Below, in pieces: positions 1 to 8,906 of a stretch of 64,000 nucleotides of DNA. Position 1 is the first letter of the stretch; each line of letters begins with the position of its first letter. Under the pieces are notes generated by a model, which was not told where the DNA came from, did not search any database, and saw only the letters and a list, made by a program, of their open reading frames with translations. The translations under genes and the position numbers were made by a program. This DNA comes from Actinomadura fibrosa. GTDB taxonomy: Bacteria > Actinomycetota > Actinomycetes > Streptosporangiales > Streptosporangiaceae. Location of the stretch: positions 1 to 64,000 of the forward strand of contig NZ_CAACUY010000026.1 in assembly GCF_900659615.1 (NCBI RefSeq), given 5' to 3'.

Positions 1-97
1 GGGCCGAGCGTCTCCTCGTCGTACAGCTCGTAGTTGCCGTGGTCCTTCAGCGCACCGTCCGCGTGGATGCCGGACTCGTGCGCGAACGCGTTCCGCC
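1..97 (-). pseudogene. Fragment of a homocitrate/isopropylmalate-synthase-like gene
   Basis: Read on the minus strand, this stretch gives NAFAHESGIHADGALKDHG and then NYELYDEETLG, the conserved C-terminal part of the catalytic region of the LeuA/homocitrate synthase family (the HESGIH-DG signature). The similarity stops near base 97, where a plus-strand reading frame of another gene begins. No start, stop or full domain is present. The abrupt change of coding strand inside what should be a conserved region suggests a chimeric contig end or a rearrangement breakpoint. The family call rests on the motif alone. Confidence 0.5.
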
Positions 98-174
98 CGG
101 TCGCCGCCCAGGTGGTGCTGGTCGACGCGGCGGGCGAGCGCATGGTCGGCATGTACGGGCGGATGGCGCGGTGA
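98..174 (+). CDS. C-terminal tail of an upstream cob-cluster gene (perhaps CbiD)
   Basis: A plus-strand frame runs from about base 98 into a TGA at 172-174, reading VAAQVVLVDAAGERMVG and a short basic end. In the same frame there is a TAG at 31-33, so the real gene cannot extend through the first 97 bases as assembled. Its position 34 bases before cobL, and the VVLVD-x-x-G ending, fit the tail of the C1-methyltransferase CbiD, but too little remains to be sure. Confidence 0.35.
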
Positions 175-208
175 ACGGCCCCGGCCCGTCCGCGGAACGG
201 CGCCCGGC

Positions 209-1465
209 GTGCTGACGGTCGTCGGCCGCGCCGGGACGCCGCTCCCGGAGGCCGCCGCGACGGCGCTGGCGGAGGCCGCGCTCGTCATCGGCCCGCCGCG
301 GCGGCTGGAGGGCCTGCCGGTGGCGCCCGGCACGCGCCTGATCCCCGCGGACGACGTCGTGGACGCCCTCCGAGGCGTGGATGTCAGGAAACAGGACGTC
401 GTGATCGTCGTGGACGGCGATCCGGGGCACTTCGGGATCGTCCGGGAACTCCTCGACCAAGGGCACGCGCCCGACGTCCTGCCCGGGACACCGCTGGTCG
501 CACGTGCCTTCGCGCACGCTGGCCTGCCCTGGGAGGACGCGCTCGTCGTGTCCGCCCGGGACGGGAACCTCGACCGCGCGGCGAACGCCTGCCGCGCCCA
601 CCCGAAAGTGGCCGTGCTGACCGGCCCCGGCGCGGGACCGGCGGAACTGGCCCGCGCCCTGTTCCCGGTGACGCCGCGCTCCTTCGTCGTCTGCGAGGAC
701 CTGGACGGGCCGAGCGAGCGCGTCGTCCACGTACGCCCGGCGGAGGCGACGACGCGTCCGTGGAACGAACCCGAGGTGGTCCTCGTCCTGGACAACCGCC
801 GAGCCCTGGGCGAACGGGGCTGGATCTCCGGCGCCACGCTCACTCCCGCCGGATGGGCCCTGCCCGCGGACGCCTTCGGCGACGGACACGGCCCCGGCCC
901 GGAGACGCGGGCCGTCGCCCTCGCCAGGCTCGGCCCCAGGGTCGGCGACATGATCTGGGACGTCGGCTCGGGCGACGGGTCGATCGCCATCGAATGCGCC
1001 CGCTTCGGCGCCGCCGTGGTCGCCATCGAACGCGACCACGCCGCCTGCGAGCGGATCCGCGAGAACGTCCGGCTGCACCGCGTGAAGGTCGCGATGGCCC
1101 GCGGCGACGTCCGCGCCATGCTCGGCCACGTCCCCGAACCCGACGCCGTGTTCATCGGACGCGGCGGCCCGGAGACCGTCCGGACCTGCGCCGGGCTCGC
1201 CGCCGGACGGCTCGTCGCGATCGCCGGAGAGGGCGAGGCCGAACCCATGCTGGACGTCCTGGCCGAGGCCGGATTCACCGCCGAGGCCGTCCGCCTCCAG
1301 ACCGTCGCGATCACCCGCGGCACGGCCGGAGCGCCACCGGAACCTCCCGCGTCCGTGACCATCGTCTGGGGCGGACGCGGCGCCCGGGCGCCCGAGCGGC
1401 GGCCGTCCCCGGCGTCCCGTCCCATCGAGACCATCCCCGGCCCGCCCGGCGGGCCCGAGGCGTGA
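209..1465 (+). CDS. cobL: Precorrin-6Y C5,15-methyltransferase (decarboxylating), CbiE-CbiT fusion
   Basis: This 418-residue enzyme methylates C5 and C15 of precorrin-6B and decarboxylates the C12 acetate chain in cobalamin synthesis. Residues 1 to about 205 are the CbiE tetrapyrrole-methylase half, with GDPGHFGI near residue 70. From about 215 a CbiT half follows, with the SAM-binding motif IWDVGSGDGSIAIE near residue 247. The start is the GTG at 209, because an earlier GTG at 171 lies in another frame that stops at once. The stop overlaps the next gene by four bases (GTGA), so translation is probably coupled. The length is normal for a fused CobL. Confidence 0.93.
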   Translation: MLTVVGRAGTPLPEAAATALAEAALVIGPPRRLEGLPVAPGTRLIPADDVVDALRGVDVRKQDVVIVVDGDPGHFGIVRELLDQGHAPDVLPGTPLVARAFAHAGLPWEDALVVSARDGNLDRAANACRAHPKVAVLTGPGAGPAELARALFPVTPRSFVVCEDLDGPSERVVHVRPAEATTRPWNEPEVVLVLDNRRALGERGWISGATLTPAGWALPADAFGDGHGPGPETRAVALARLGPRVGDMIWDVGSGDGSIAIECARFGAAVVAIERDHAACERIRENVRLHRVKVAMARGDVRAMLGHVPEPDAVFIGRGGPETVRTCAGLAAGRLVAIAGEGEAEPMLDVLAEAGFTAEAVRLQTVAITRGTAGAPPEPPASVTIVWGGRGARAPERRPSPASRPIETIPGPPGGPEA

Positions 1466-2076
1466 CCGGGATGGTGATCGGCGCCGGGGCGTCCGGCGGC
1501 GCGAGCGCGGCCGAGATCGCCGAACTGATCGGAACCGTGCTGGCCGAGGCGGGCGCCGCGCCGGAGGACGTCCGCTGCGTGGCCACCGCGACCGGACGGG
1601 CCGGCACGGCCGCCGTCCGCGCGGCCGCCGGATACCTCGGATTTCCCTTCGTCGCCTACCCTGTGGACGTGTTGGCGCAGGTGGACGTGCCGCACCCGTC
1701 CGAGATCGCACGAGCCCGGACGGGCACCGCGAGCGTCGCCGAAGCCGCCGCCCTCCACGCGGCGACCACGCTGCTGGACGACGCCCTCTCCAACAACGGC
1801 CCAGCCTCGAACACGCAACCCAACGCCCAACCGGGCACGCGGTCAGGCGCTCGGCCGGACACACCACCACCGGACGCGCAGCCCGACGCTCGGCCGGACA
1901 CACCGCTGGACGCGCAGCCGGACGCACGAACCAGCGCGCAGCCGGGCGCACGATCCGCCGCTCGACCGGACACGGCGCCCGGCGCTCGGCCGGTCGTGCG
2001 GTTGGTGGTGGGGAAGCGGCGGTCGGGGCGGGCGACGGCCGCGGTCGCCCGGATCGTCGTCCGGAGCGGTCCGTGA
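1462..2076 (+). CDS. cobE: CobE/CbiG C-terminal-type cobalamin biosynthesis protein with a repeat insert
   Basis: This 204-residue protein has the fold signature of CobE and of the C-terminal half of CbiG: a GAGASGGASAAEIAELI start, CVATATGRAGTAAVRAAA, then the FPFVAYPVDVLAQVDVPHPS segment. CobE helps late precorrin processing; its exact reaction is poorly defined. Start: GTG at 1462 overlapping the cobL stop. Residues about 113-175 are an odd insert of Ala/Pro/Asp/Gln/Arg repeats (DAQPDARPDT-like units) placed just before the conserved last strand VVRLVVGKRRSGRATAA, so it is likely a disordered loop grown by slippage. The reading frame is intact. Confidence 0.75.
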   Translation: MTGMVIGAGASGGASAAEIAELIGTVLAEAGAAPEDVRCVATATGRAGTAAVRAAAGYLGFPFVAYPVDVLAQVDVPHPSEIARARTGTASVAEAAALHAATTLLDDALSNNGPASNTQPNAQPGTRSGARPDTPPPDAQPDARPDTPLDAQPDARTSAQPGARSAARPDTAPGARPVVRLVVGKRRSGRATAAVARIVVRSGP

Positions 2077-2164
2077 CACCCTTGTGCCCGACCCGGGCGA
2101 CCCGGGAACGCCCGTACGGATCCCCGGCGACAGCGAGGATCGCCGTGATCAGCCAGGAGGCGCA

Positions 2165-2779
2165 GTGACCGTCCGACAGCCCCACCCGATCGAGCTCCGC
2201 TCGTACGAGATCCTGCGGTCCCGGGTCGACCTGTCGCCGATGCCGCCGCTGTGGCGGGCCGTCGCCGAGCGCGTGATCCACGCCACCGCCGACCTGGAGT
2301 ACGCGGTGGACATCGTGACGCGCGAGGAGCACCTCCGGCAGGGCTGGTCCGCGCTCCGGTCGGGCGCCCCGATCGTCACCGACGAGCGCATGGTCGCCGC
2401 CGGGATCACCGCCCGCGAGCCGCTCTGCCACGCGGACGACCCCGCGGCGGCGCGGATGGCGCGGGCCGCGGGCATCACCCGCTCCGCCGCCGCCGTCCGG
2501 CTGTCCTACTCGGAGGTGGGGCCCGGCGCGGTCTGGGTCGTCGGGTCCGCGCCGGAGGCGATCTCCGAGATCATCACCCGCGGGGTCCAGCCGGCGCTGG
2601 TGATCGGCATGCCGGTCGGGTTCGTCGGCGCGTCCGAGGCCAAGGAGGCGCTGCGCGCCAGCGGGCTGCCGCAGCTCAGCAACGTCTCGGAGAAGGGCGG
2701 TTCCGCGGTCGCCGCGGCGGCGGTCAACGCGCTGCTGTACTTCGACCCGGCGAACGACGACCGAGGGGGACGGGCGTGA
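2165..2779 (+). CDS. cobH: Precorrin-8X methylmutase
   Basis: CobH/CbiC moves the C11 methyl group to C12, giving hydrogenobyrinic acid. The 204-residue product has the family landmarks: GAPIVTDERMVAAGIT, the GITRSAAAVRLSY segment and PALVIGMPVGFVGASEAKEA near the C-terminus. I chose the GTG at 2165 because AGGAGG (2155-2160) sits four bases before it and family similarity begins a few residues later; an in-frame start at 2084 would add a low-complexity leader. The gene follows cobE after 88 bases and overlaps the next gene by four bases. Confidence 0.93.
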   Translation: MTVRQPHPIELRSYEILRSRVDLSPMPPLWRAVAERVIHATADLEYAVDIVTREEHLRQGWSALRSGAPIVTDERMVAAGITAREPLCHADDPAAARMARAAGITRSAAAVRLSYSEVGPGAVWVVGSAPEAISEIITRGVQPALVIGMPVGFVGASEAKEALRASGLPQLSNVSEKGGSAVAAAAVNALLYFDPANDDRGGRA

Positions 2780-3855
2780 GCGGGGCCGGACAGCGCGCGG
2801 CGATCGCCGCGGCCCTGGCGGCGGTGGCGGTCCCCGAGACCGGCGACGTCGACCTGCGGCACCACGGCGACAGCGAGGTCGGCGACGGGCTCGCCGACTT
2901 CGCCGTCAACGTCCGCGCGGGGACGCCGCCCGCCTGGCTGGCCGAGCGGCTGCGCGCGTCCCTCGGCGGCCTCGCCGCCTACCCGGACCCGCGCCCGGCC
3001 CGCCGCGCCGTCGCGCGCCGCCACGGCAGGGCGCCCGGGGAGGTGCTGCTGACCGCTGGCGCCGCCGAGGCGTTCGTGCTGCTCGCGCGGGTCCTGGAGC
3101 CGCGCCGGGCGGTCGTCGTGCACCCGCAGTTCACCGAGCCGGAGGCCGCGCTCAGGGCGGCCGGGCACGCGGTGGAGCGGGTCGTCCTCGGCAAGGACTT
3201 CACGCTCGACACCGCCGCCGTCCCCGCGGACGCCGATCTCGTCGTGATCGGCAACCCGACGAACCCCACGTCCGTCCTGCACCCGGCGGACGCGGTCGCC
3301 GCCCTCGCGCGGCCCGGCCGGACCGTCGTGGTGGACGAGGCGTTCATGGACTGCGTCCCAGGCGAGCCGGAGACGCTCGCCACCCGGCTCCCCGCCGGGA
3401 TCGCCGTGATCCGCAGCCTCACCAAGACCTGGGGGCTCGCCGGGCTCCGCGCCGGCTACCTGCTCGCCGACCCCCGCCTGGTCGCGCGGCTCGCCGAAGC
3501 CCAGCCGCTCTGGGCCGTGTCCACCCCCGCCCTCGTCGCGATCGAGGCGTGCTGCGAGCCGGAGGCCGTCGCCGAGGCGGAGGCGTGGGCGGTGGAGCTC
3601 GCCGCCGAACGCGACCGGCTCGCCGCCGAGCTCGCCAACCGCGGGCTCTACGTCGTCCCGGAGGCGCGCGCTTCGTTCCTCTGCCTGCGCGTCCCGGACG
3701 CGCTCGGCATCCGGGCGCTGCTGCGCCAGCGCGGCTACGCCGTCCGCCGCGGGGACACCTTCCCCGGCCTCGGCACGGACTGGCTGCGGATCGCCGTCCG
3801 CGACCGCGCGTCCAACGACGCTCTCCTGGAGGTGCTCGGTGAGCTGGGCATCTGA
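2776..3855 (+). CDS. cobC: CobC-type PLP-dependent aminotransferase/decarboxylase
   Basis: A 359-residue fold-type I PLP enzyme of the HisC/CobD family. In cob clusters it is thought to make the aminopropanol (phosphate) arm of cobalamin from threonine phosphate. Visible features are IGNPTNPTS, VVDEAFMDCVPGE, and the PLP-lysine segment SLTKTWGLAGLRAGY, followed by a C-terminal substrate-binding domain ending in DTFPGLGTDWLRIAVR. The start GTG at 2776 overlaps the cobH stop (GTGA). Context among cobalamin genes favours CobC over histidinol-phosphate aminotransferase, although sequence alone does not fully separate them. Confidence 0.85.
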   Translation: MSGAGQRAAIAAALAAVAVPETGDVDLRHHGDSEVGDGLADFAVNVRAGTPPAWLAERLRASLGGLAAYPDPRPARRAVARRHGRAPGEVLLTAGAAEAFVLLARVLEPRRAVVVHPQFTEPEAALRAAGHAVERVVLGKDFTLDTAAVPADADLVVIGNPTNPTSVLHPADAVAALARPGRTVVVDEAFMDCVPGEPETLATRLPAGIAVIRSLTKTWGLAGLRAGYLLADPRLVARLAEAQPLWAVSTPALVAIEACCEPEAVAEAEAWAVELAAERDRLAAELANRGLYVVPEARASFLCLRVPDALGIRALLRQRGYAVRRGDTFPGLGTDWLRIAVRDRASNDALLEVLGELGI

Positions 3856-3930
3856 CGGCCCGCGGCCCCCCGCGCGCGGGCGGCGCACGACGAGGAGCAC
3901 GGGCGGTGCGCCCCGCCCGGAAAGGACACC

Positions 3931-5166
3931 GTGAACCTGATCGAGCAGACCGTCGCCGAGATCGCGCCCCCGGACGAGGCCGCCATGCGCGACGCCCGCG
4001 ACCACCAGTCCCGCCTCACCAAGCCCCCCGGCTCCCTCGGCGTCCTGGAGGAGGTGTCGGTCCGGCTCGCCGGGCTCGCCGGGCAGTGCCCGCCGCCGCT
4101 GCCCGCCCCCGCCGCCGTCGCCGTGTTCGCCGCGGACCACGGCGTCCACGCCCAGGGCGTCACCCCCTGGCCGCAGGAGGTGACCGCGCAGATGGTGGCC
4201 AACTTCCTCGCGGGCGGCGCCGTCGTCAACGCGTTCGCCGCCCAGGTCGGGGCCGAGGTCACCGTCGTCGACGTCGGCGTCGCCGCCGACCTGCCCCCCG
4301 CCCCCGGGCTGCTGCCCCGCAAGATCGCCCGCGGCACCGCGGACATGACCACCGCCCCCGCCATGACGCCGGACGAGGCCCGGCGCGCCGTCGAAGCCGG
4401 CATCGAGGTGGCCCGCGACCTCGTCTCGGCCGGGGCGCGCTGCCTGATCACCGGGGACATGGGCATCGCCAACACCACCGCGTCCGCCGCGCTGATCGCC
4501 GCCTTCACCGGCCTGCCGCCCGAGCGCGTCACCGGCCGGGGCACCGGCATCGACGACGCCACCCACGCCCGCAAGGTCGAGGTCGTCCGCACGGCCCTCG
4601 ACCGGCACGGCCTCCTCGGCACCGCCCCGGACGCGGCCGCGACCGCAACCCCCGCCAGCGAGCCGGGCGCCGCGGGGTCGGGCGCCACGGAGCCGGGCGC
4701 TGCGGGGTCGGGCGCCACGGAGCCGGGCGGCGCATCTGCGGGCTCCGCGGAGGGCGCCGCCGGTGGACGTGATCCGCTGGAGGTGCTCGCGGCCGTCGGG
4801 GGGCTGGAGCACGCCGCGATCGCCGGGTTCGTCCTCGGCGCGGCGGCGCTGCGCGTCCCCGTCGTCCTGGACGGCGTGATCGCCGGATCCGCCGCGCTCG
4901 CGGCCGCGGCGCTGTGCCCGCGGGCCCTCGGCGCCTGCGTCGCCGGGCACCGCTCCGCCGAGCCCGGGCACGCGGCCGCGCTCGGCCGCCTCGGGCTGCG
5001 CCCGCTCGTGGACCTGGAGCTCCGGCTCGGCGAGGGGACGGGCGCGCTCCTGGCGTTGCCGCTGGTCCAGGGCGCGGTCCGGGTCCTGCACGAGGTCGCG
5101 ACCTTCGACTCCGCCGGGGTCAGCGGCAAGGAGGCCGGGCACCGTAACGACATGATCACGGAATGA
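3931..5166 (+). CDS. cobT: Nicotinate-nucleotide--dimethylbenzimidazole phosphoribosyltransferase with repeat insert
   Basis: CobT attaches ribose phosphate from nicotinate mononucleotide to dimethylbenzimidazole, the lower ligand of B12. The 411-residue product has the TKPPGSLGVLE motif, FAADHGVHAQGVTPWPQEVT, GDMGIANTTASAAL and the C-terminal acidic segment DLELRLGEGTGALLALPLV. Start GTG at 3931 lies just after GGAAAGGACACC. Residues about 243-275 are an extra loop coded by two near-identical 30-base units plus a partial third (EPGAAGSGAT units), so the protein is longer than the usual 350-360 residues. The insert is in frame and lies between conserved parts. Confidence 0.93.
   Translation: MNLIEQTVAEIAPPDEAAMRDARDHQSRLTKPPGSLGVLEEVSVRLAGLAGQCPPPLPAPAAVAVFAADHGVHAQGVTPWPQEVTAQMVANFLAGGAVVNAFAAQVGAEVTVVDVGVAADLPPAPGLLPRKIARGTADMTTAPAMTPDEARRAVEAGIEVARDLVSAGARCLITGDMGIANTTASAALIAAFTGLPPERVTGRGTGIDDATHARKVEVVRTALDRHGLLGTAPDAAATATPASEPGAAGSGATEPGAAGSGATEPGGASAGSAEGAAGGRDPLEVLAAVGGLEHAAIAGFVLGAAALRVPVVLDGVIAGSAALAAAALCPRALGACVAGHRSAEPGHAAALGRLGLRPLVDLELRLGEGTGALLALPLVQGAVRVLHEVATFDSAGVSGKEAGHRNDMITE
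4658..4740 (+). repeat. 30-base tandem repeat inside cobT
   Basis: Two consecutive 30-base units (gagccgggcgcc/t gcggggtcgggcgccacg) differ at a single base and are followed by a partial third unit. The unit length is a multiple of three, so the expansion keeps the frame and adds ten residues per copy. Confidence 0.85.
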
Positions 5167-5244
5167 GTCACGCTCGGCTATCGACTGGGCGGAGGGCCTC
5201 TCCATGAGCTCGCCAAGCCGAGTACCTTTGTTCCACAAACACAC

Positions 5245-6540
5245 GTGTCCGTCACCGGCGTCCGCGAGCTACCCCGAACACCAGATCGAGAGATTCACTC
5301 CGTGCCCCCGTACCTGCTAGGCCTGCGACTCGGCGGGCGACGCGTCCTCGTCGTCGGCGGGGGCCGGGTCGCCCAGCGCCGCGTGCCCGCCCTGCTCGCC
5401 GCGGGCGCCGACGTGGTCCTCGTCTCACCCGAGGTCACCGCCTCGCTGGAGGGGCTCGCCGACGCCGGGCGGCTCGTCTGGCACCGGCGGCCCTACCGGC
5501 GCGGCGACTGCGCGGGCGCCTGGCTCGTCCAGGCCGTCACCGACGACGCCAAGGTCAACGGGGACGTGGTCGCCGAGGCGGAGGCCGCGCGCATCTGGTC
5601 CGTCCGCGCCGACGACGCCGAGTCCTCCCCGGCCTGGACGCCCGCGAGCGGCCAGGCCGGCGAGACCACCGTCGGCGTGCTCACCGGCGGCGACCCCCGG
5701 CGCGCCGCGGGCATCCGCGACGCCGTCGTGGACGGGCTGCGCGACGCGACGCTGGAGTCCCGGCACTCCCGGCAGAAGCCCGCCGGCGTCGCCCTCGTCG
5801 GCGGCGGCCCCGGCGACGCCGGGCTGATCACCGTCCGCGGCCGCCAGCTCCTCGCCATGGCCGACGTCGTGGTCACCGACCGGCTCGCGCCCGCCCAGCT
5901 CCTGGACGAGCTGGCGGCCGACGTCGAGGTCATCGACGCCGCCAAGATCCCCTACGGGCGGACGGTCACCCAGGACCGCATCAACGACTATCTCGTCGAG
6001 CACGCGCGGCAGGGCAAGTTCGTCGTCCGGCTAAAGGGCGGCGACCCGTTCGTGTTCGGGCGGGGCGGCGAGGAGGCGCTGCACTGCGCCCGCCACGGCA
6101 TCCCCGTCACGGTCGTCCCCGGCATCACCAGCGCGGTCGCCGTGCCGTCCGCCGCGGGCATCCCGGTGACCCACCGCGGCGTCGCGCAGGAGTTCCACGT
6201 GGTGTCCGCCCACGTGGCCCCGGACCACCCCGAATCCACCGTCGACTGGGAGGCGCTGGGCCGCGCCAACGGCACGCTCGTCCTGCTCATGGCGGTGGAG
6301 CGGATGGCCCTGATCGCGGCGGCGCTCATGCGCTATGGTCGGTCGTCTGACACGCCCGTAGCGGTGATCCAGGACGGTACCCTGCCCGGTCAGCGGGCGC
6401 TCACGGCGACGCTGGGGACGGTGGCCGACGCGATGGCCGCCGCCGGAGTCCGGCCCCCGGCGATCGTGGTCGTGGGCGACGTGGTCAACGTGGCACGAGA
6501 GATCGACATGATTCGAGCCGACATGGGACGGGATCCGTGA
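5245..6540 (+). CDS. cysG: Siroheme synthase/uroporphyrinogen-III C-methyltransferase (CysG/CobA type)
   Basis: A two-domain enzyme of 431 residues. The N-terminal part has a Rossmann motif VLVVGGGRVAQRRV, typical of precorrin-2 dehydrogenase. The C-terminal part, from about residue 175, is a SAM uroporphyrinogen-III methyltransferase with VGGGPGDAGLITVRG and VVRLKGGDPFVFGRGGEE. It makes precorrin-2, feeding both siroheme and the corrin genes upstream. Two starts are possible: GTG at 5245, or GTG at 5302 giving MPPYLLGLRLGG; neither has a strong ribosome site, and the conserved region starts after the second. Its stop overlaps the next gene by four bases. Confidence 0.9.
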   Translation: MSVTGVRELPRTPDREIHSVPPYLLGLRLGGRRVLVVGGGRVAQRRVPALLAAGADVVLVSPEVTASLEGLADAGRLVWHRRPYRRGDCAGAWLVQAVTDDAKVNGDVVAEAEAARIWSVRADDAESSPAWTPASGQAGETTVGVLTGGDPRRAAGIRDAVVDGLRDATLESRHSRQKPAGVALVGGGPGDAGLITVRGRQLLAMADVVVTDRLAPAQLLDELAADVEVIDAAKIPYGRTVTQDRINDYLVEHARQGKFVVRLKGGDPFVFGRGGEEALHCARHGIPVTVVPGITSAVAVPSAAGIPVTHRGVAQEFHVVSAHVAPDHPESTVDWEALGRANGTLVLLMAVERMALIAAALMRYGRSSDTPVAVIQDGTLPGQRALTATLGTVADAMAAAGVRPPAIVVVGDVVNVAREIDMIRADMGRDP

Positions 6541-8906
6541 CACCCCCGGCAGAGCAGAGCGCGGTTCACGACGAGGAGGCCGGCACCGGCCCGGGCCGCG
6601 GAACCGACGGGCCCGCCGCGCCCGCCGCGCCCGCCCAGGACACGGCGGCCGGAGGCGGCGCGGAGCCCGGAAGCGAGGCGAGGTCCGAGACGTCCGAGAA
6701 GCCCGGGAAGGACGACCCCGCCAAGGACGAGCCCGCCGAGAGCGCGCCCGCGAGGGGCCGGTCGGCCAGGGGCGGATCCAGGCGGAGCCGCGCGAGAAGG
6801 TCCGGAACCGCTAAGAGCGACCCCGCGAAGTCCGACTCGGCGACCGGCGGCTCAGCCGAGAGCACCTCCGCCAAGGAGGCCGCCGCTCAGGCGAAGACCT
6901 CGGCGGTCAAGGACGCGGAGGCGAAGGTTCCGGCGGCCGAGCACGCGCAAGCCAAGGACCCGGCGCGGCCCGACGACCCGGCGCCGAAGGACGCACCGGC
7001 CACGGACGCGACGGAAGACGCGGCCGAGAAACCCGGCACTGCCACGCCCGCAAAGGACGCGCCTGCGAAGGACGCGCCGGCAAAGGACGCGCCCGCGAAG
7101 GACGCGTCCAAGGACGTGTCGGCGCAGGCCGTGCCCGTCAAGAGCACCCCGGTGAGGGGGGCGTCCGCACGGGGCGTCCGGCCCGGCCGCACGTCCGAGA
7201 CGTCCCGGCAGGGCGGCGCGACGGTGCGGCAGGCCGAGCTCGTCCAGGCGCTCACCGCCCTGCGCGAGCAGCTCGGCTCGTTCGACTTCGTCCTGGACGT
7301 GCCCGGTGTCGAGGAGGCCCGCGAGGCCCGCGACGAGCTGCGCAACCAGCTTGAGGACTACGTGCTCCCGCGCGTCCAGGCGGCGGGCACGCCCCTGCTG
7401 GTGGTCCTCGGCGGATCCACCGGCGCGGGCAAGTCCACCCTGGTCAACACGCTCGTCGGCGCCCGCGTCAGCGCCACCGGCGTGCTCCGCCCCACCACGA
7501 GCAGCCCGATCCTGGTCTGCCACCCCGACCACGCCGAGTGGTTCCTCGAAGGGCCGATGCTGCCCGGGATGGGCCGCGTCCGCGGGCCCGCGCCGGACGC
7601 CATCGCCGGCGACCAGCTGGTCATCATCACCAGCGACGCCCTCCCGCCCGGCCTCGCGCTGCTCGACAGCCCCGACTTCGACTCCGTCTTCGAGGACCAC
7701 TACGAGTTCGCCACCAAGCTCATGGCGGCCGCCGACCTGTGGCTGTGCGTCACCACCGCCGCCCGGTACGCCGACGCCCAGGTGTGGCAGATGCTCCAGC
7801 GCGCCAAGGAGAACGGCGCCACCATCGGCGTCGTGCTCTCCCGCGTCCCGCAGGGCGCCGGGTCCGAGGTCGTCGAGCACTTCGGCGAGATGCTGGACGA
7901 GCACGAGGTCGGCGACGCGCGGCGCTTCACCGTCCCCGAGACGCGGATCGAGGAGAGCCGCCTCCCCGAGGAGGCCATCGAGGACATCCGCGCCTGGCTC
8001 GTCGGCGTCGCCGAGGACACCGGCGACCGCGAAGTCGTCGTCAGCGACACCCTCGCCGCCGTCCTGGACAGCTTCCGCACCCGCGTCCCCGAGATCGCCA
8101 AGCACGTGGAGGCGCAGGTCGAGCAGCGCGCCGAGCTGGCACAGCAGGTCGAGGCCGCCTACGCCACCGTCCTCGCCGAGCTCGACGAGGCCACCCGCAA
8201 CGGGTCCCTGCTGCGCGGCGAGGTCCTCGCCCGCTGGCAGGACTTCGCCGGCACCGGCGACCTGCTGCGCTCGCTGCACGTCGCGCGGTCCCGCCGCGGC
8301 CGCGCCGCGAACCGGCGGCACCGCAGCCCCGCCCGGGTCCGCGCGCTCAAGGCCGCGCTGCGCAGCGGCCTCGAATCGCTGATCATGGCGTCCGCCGAGC
8401 ACGGCGCCGAGCAGGTCCTCGCCCGCTGGCGCGAGCACCCCGCCGGCGGCCAGATCATGGCCGGCCCGGCGGGCGCGGTCAGCGGCGTCTCCCCGGAGCT
8501 GTCCCGCCGCGTCACCCGCGCCGTCAGCTCCTGGCAGGACCACGTGCAGGAGCTCATCCGCACCGAGGGCGTCACCAAGCGCTCGGTCGCCAAGCTCGTG
8601 TCCTTCGACACCGAGGCCGTCTCGCTCGTCCTGATGATCGGCCTGCTCGGCTACGGGACGTCCGACGTCGCCGTCGAGGGCGGCACCAGCGCCGTCCCGC
8701 AGCGGCTGCTGAAGGCCCTGTTCGGCGCCGAGTCGCTGCGCGGCATGGGCGCCAAGGCCCGCGCCGACCTGCGCAGCCGCATCGGCATGCTGTTCGACGA
8801 GGAGGCCATCCGGTTCGGCCAGGCGCTCGACGGCGCCGGCATCCCCGACGAGACCGTCCCCGTACAGCTCTACCAGGCCACCTACAACCTCGAGGTTGCC
8901 CGATGA
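6537..8906 (+). CDS. Dynamin-like GTPase with long disordered N-terminus
   Basis: A 789-residue protein. Residues 1 to about 225 are Ala/Lys/Pro/Glu-rich and contain reiterated KDAPA pentapeptides, so they are probably disordered. A GTPase domain follows with P-loop GGSTGAGKSTLVNTLVG near residue 291 and LLDSPDFDS as switch II, then a long helical region. No clear pair of membrane spans is seen, unlike its neighbour. Paired actinobacterial GTPases of this kind include Streptomyces DynA/DynB, which stabilise FtsZ rings in sporulation septa; assignment to that pair is inference. Start GTG 6537 overlaps the cysG stop and its own stop overlaps the second GTPase, giving one coupled unit. Confidence 0.8.
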   Translation: MTPPAEQSAVHDEEAGTGPGRGTDGPAAPAAPAQDTAAGGGAEPGSEARSETSEKPGKDDPAKDEPAESAPARGRSARGGSRRSRARRSGTAKSDPAKSDSATGGSAESTSAKEAAAQAKTSAVKDAEAKVPAAEHAQAKDPARPDDPAPKDAPATDATEDAAEKPGTATPAKDAPAKDAPAKDAPAKDASKDVSAQAVPVKSTPVRGASARGVRPGRTSETSRQGGATVRQAELVQALTALREQLGSFDFVLDVPGVEEAREARDELRNQLEDYVLPRVQAAGTPLLVVLGGSTGAGKSTLVNTLVGARVSATGVLRPTTSSPILVCHPDHAEWFLEGPMLPGMGRVRGPAPDAIAGDQLVIITSDALPPGLALLDSPDFDSVFEDHYEFATKLMAAADLWLCVTTAARYADAQVWQMLQRAKENGATIGVVLSRVPQGAGSEVVEHFGEMLDEHEVGDARRFTVPETRIEESRLPEEAIEDIRAWLVGVAEDTGDREVVVSDTLAAVLDSFRTRVPEIAKHVEAQVEQRAELAQQVEAAYATVLAELDEATRNGSLLRGEVLARWQDFAGTGDLLRSLHVARSRRGRAANRRHRSPARVRALKAALRSGLESLIMASAEHGAEQVLARWREHPAGGQIMAGPAGAVSGVSPELSRRVTRAVSSWQDHVQELIRTEGVTKRSVAKLVSFDTEAVSLVLMIGLLGYGTSDVAVEGGTSAVPQRLLKALFGAESLRGMGAKARADLRSRIGMLFDEEAIRFGQALDGAGIPDETVPVQLYQATYNLEVAR

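Noticed and set aside
47-2431. A minus-strand frame of 794 codons opposite the cob genes
   Set aside because: Its product is low-complexity and overlaps well supported cobL, cobE and cobH on the other strand.
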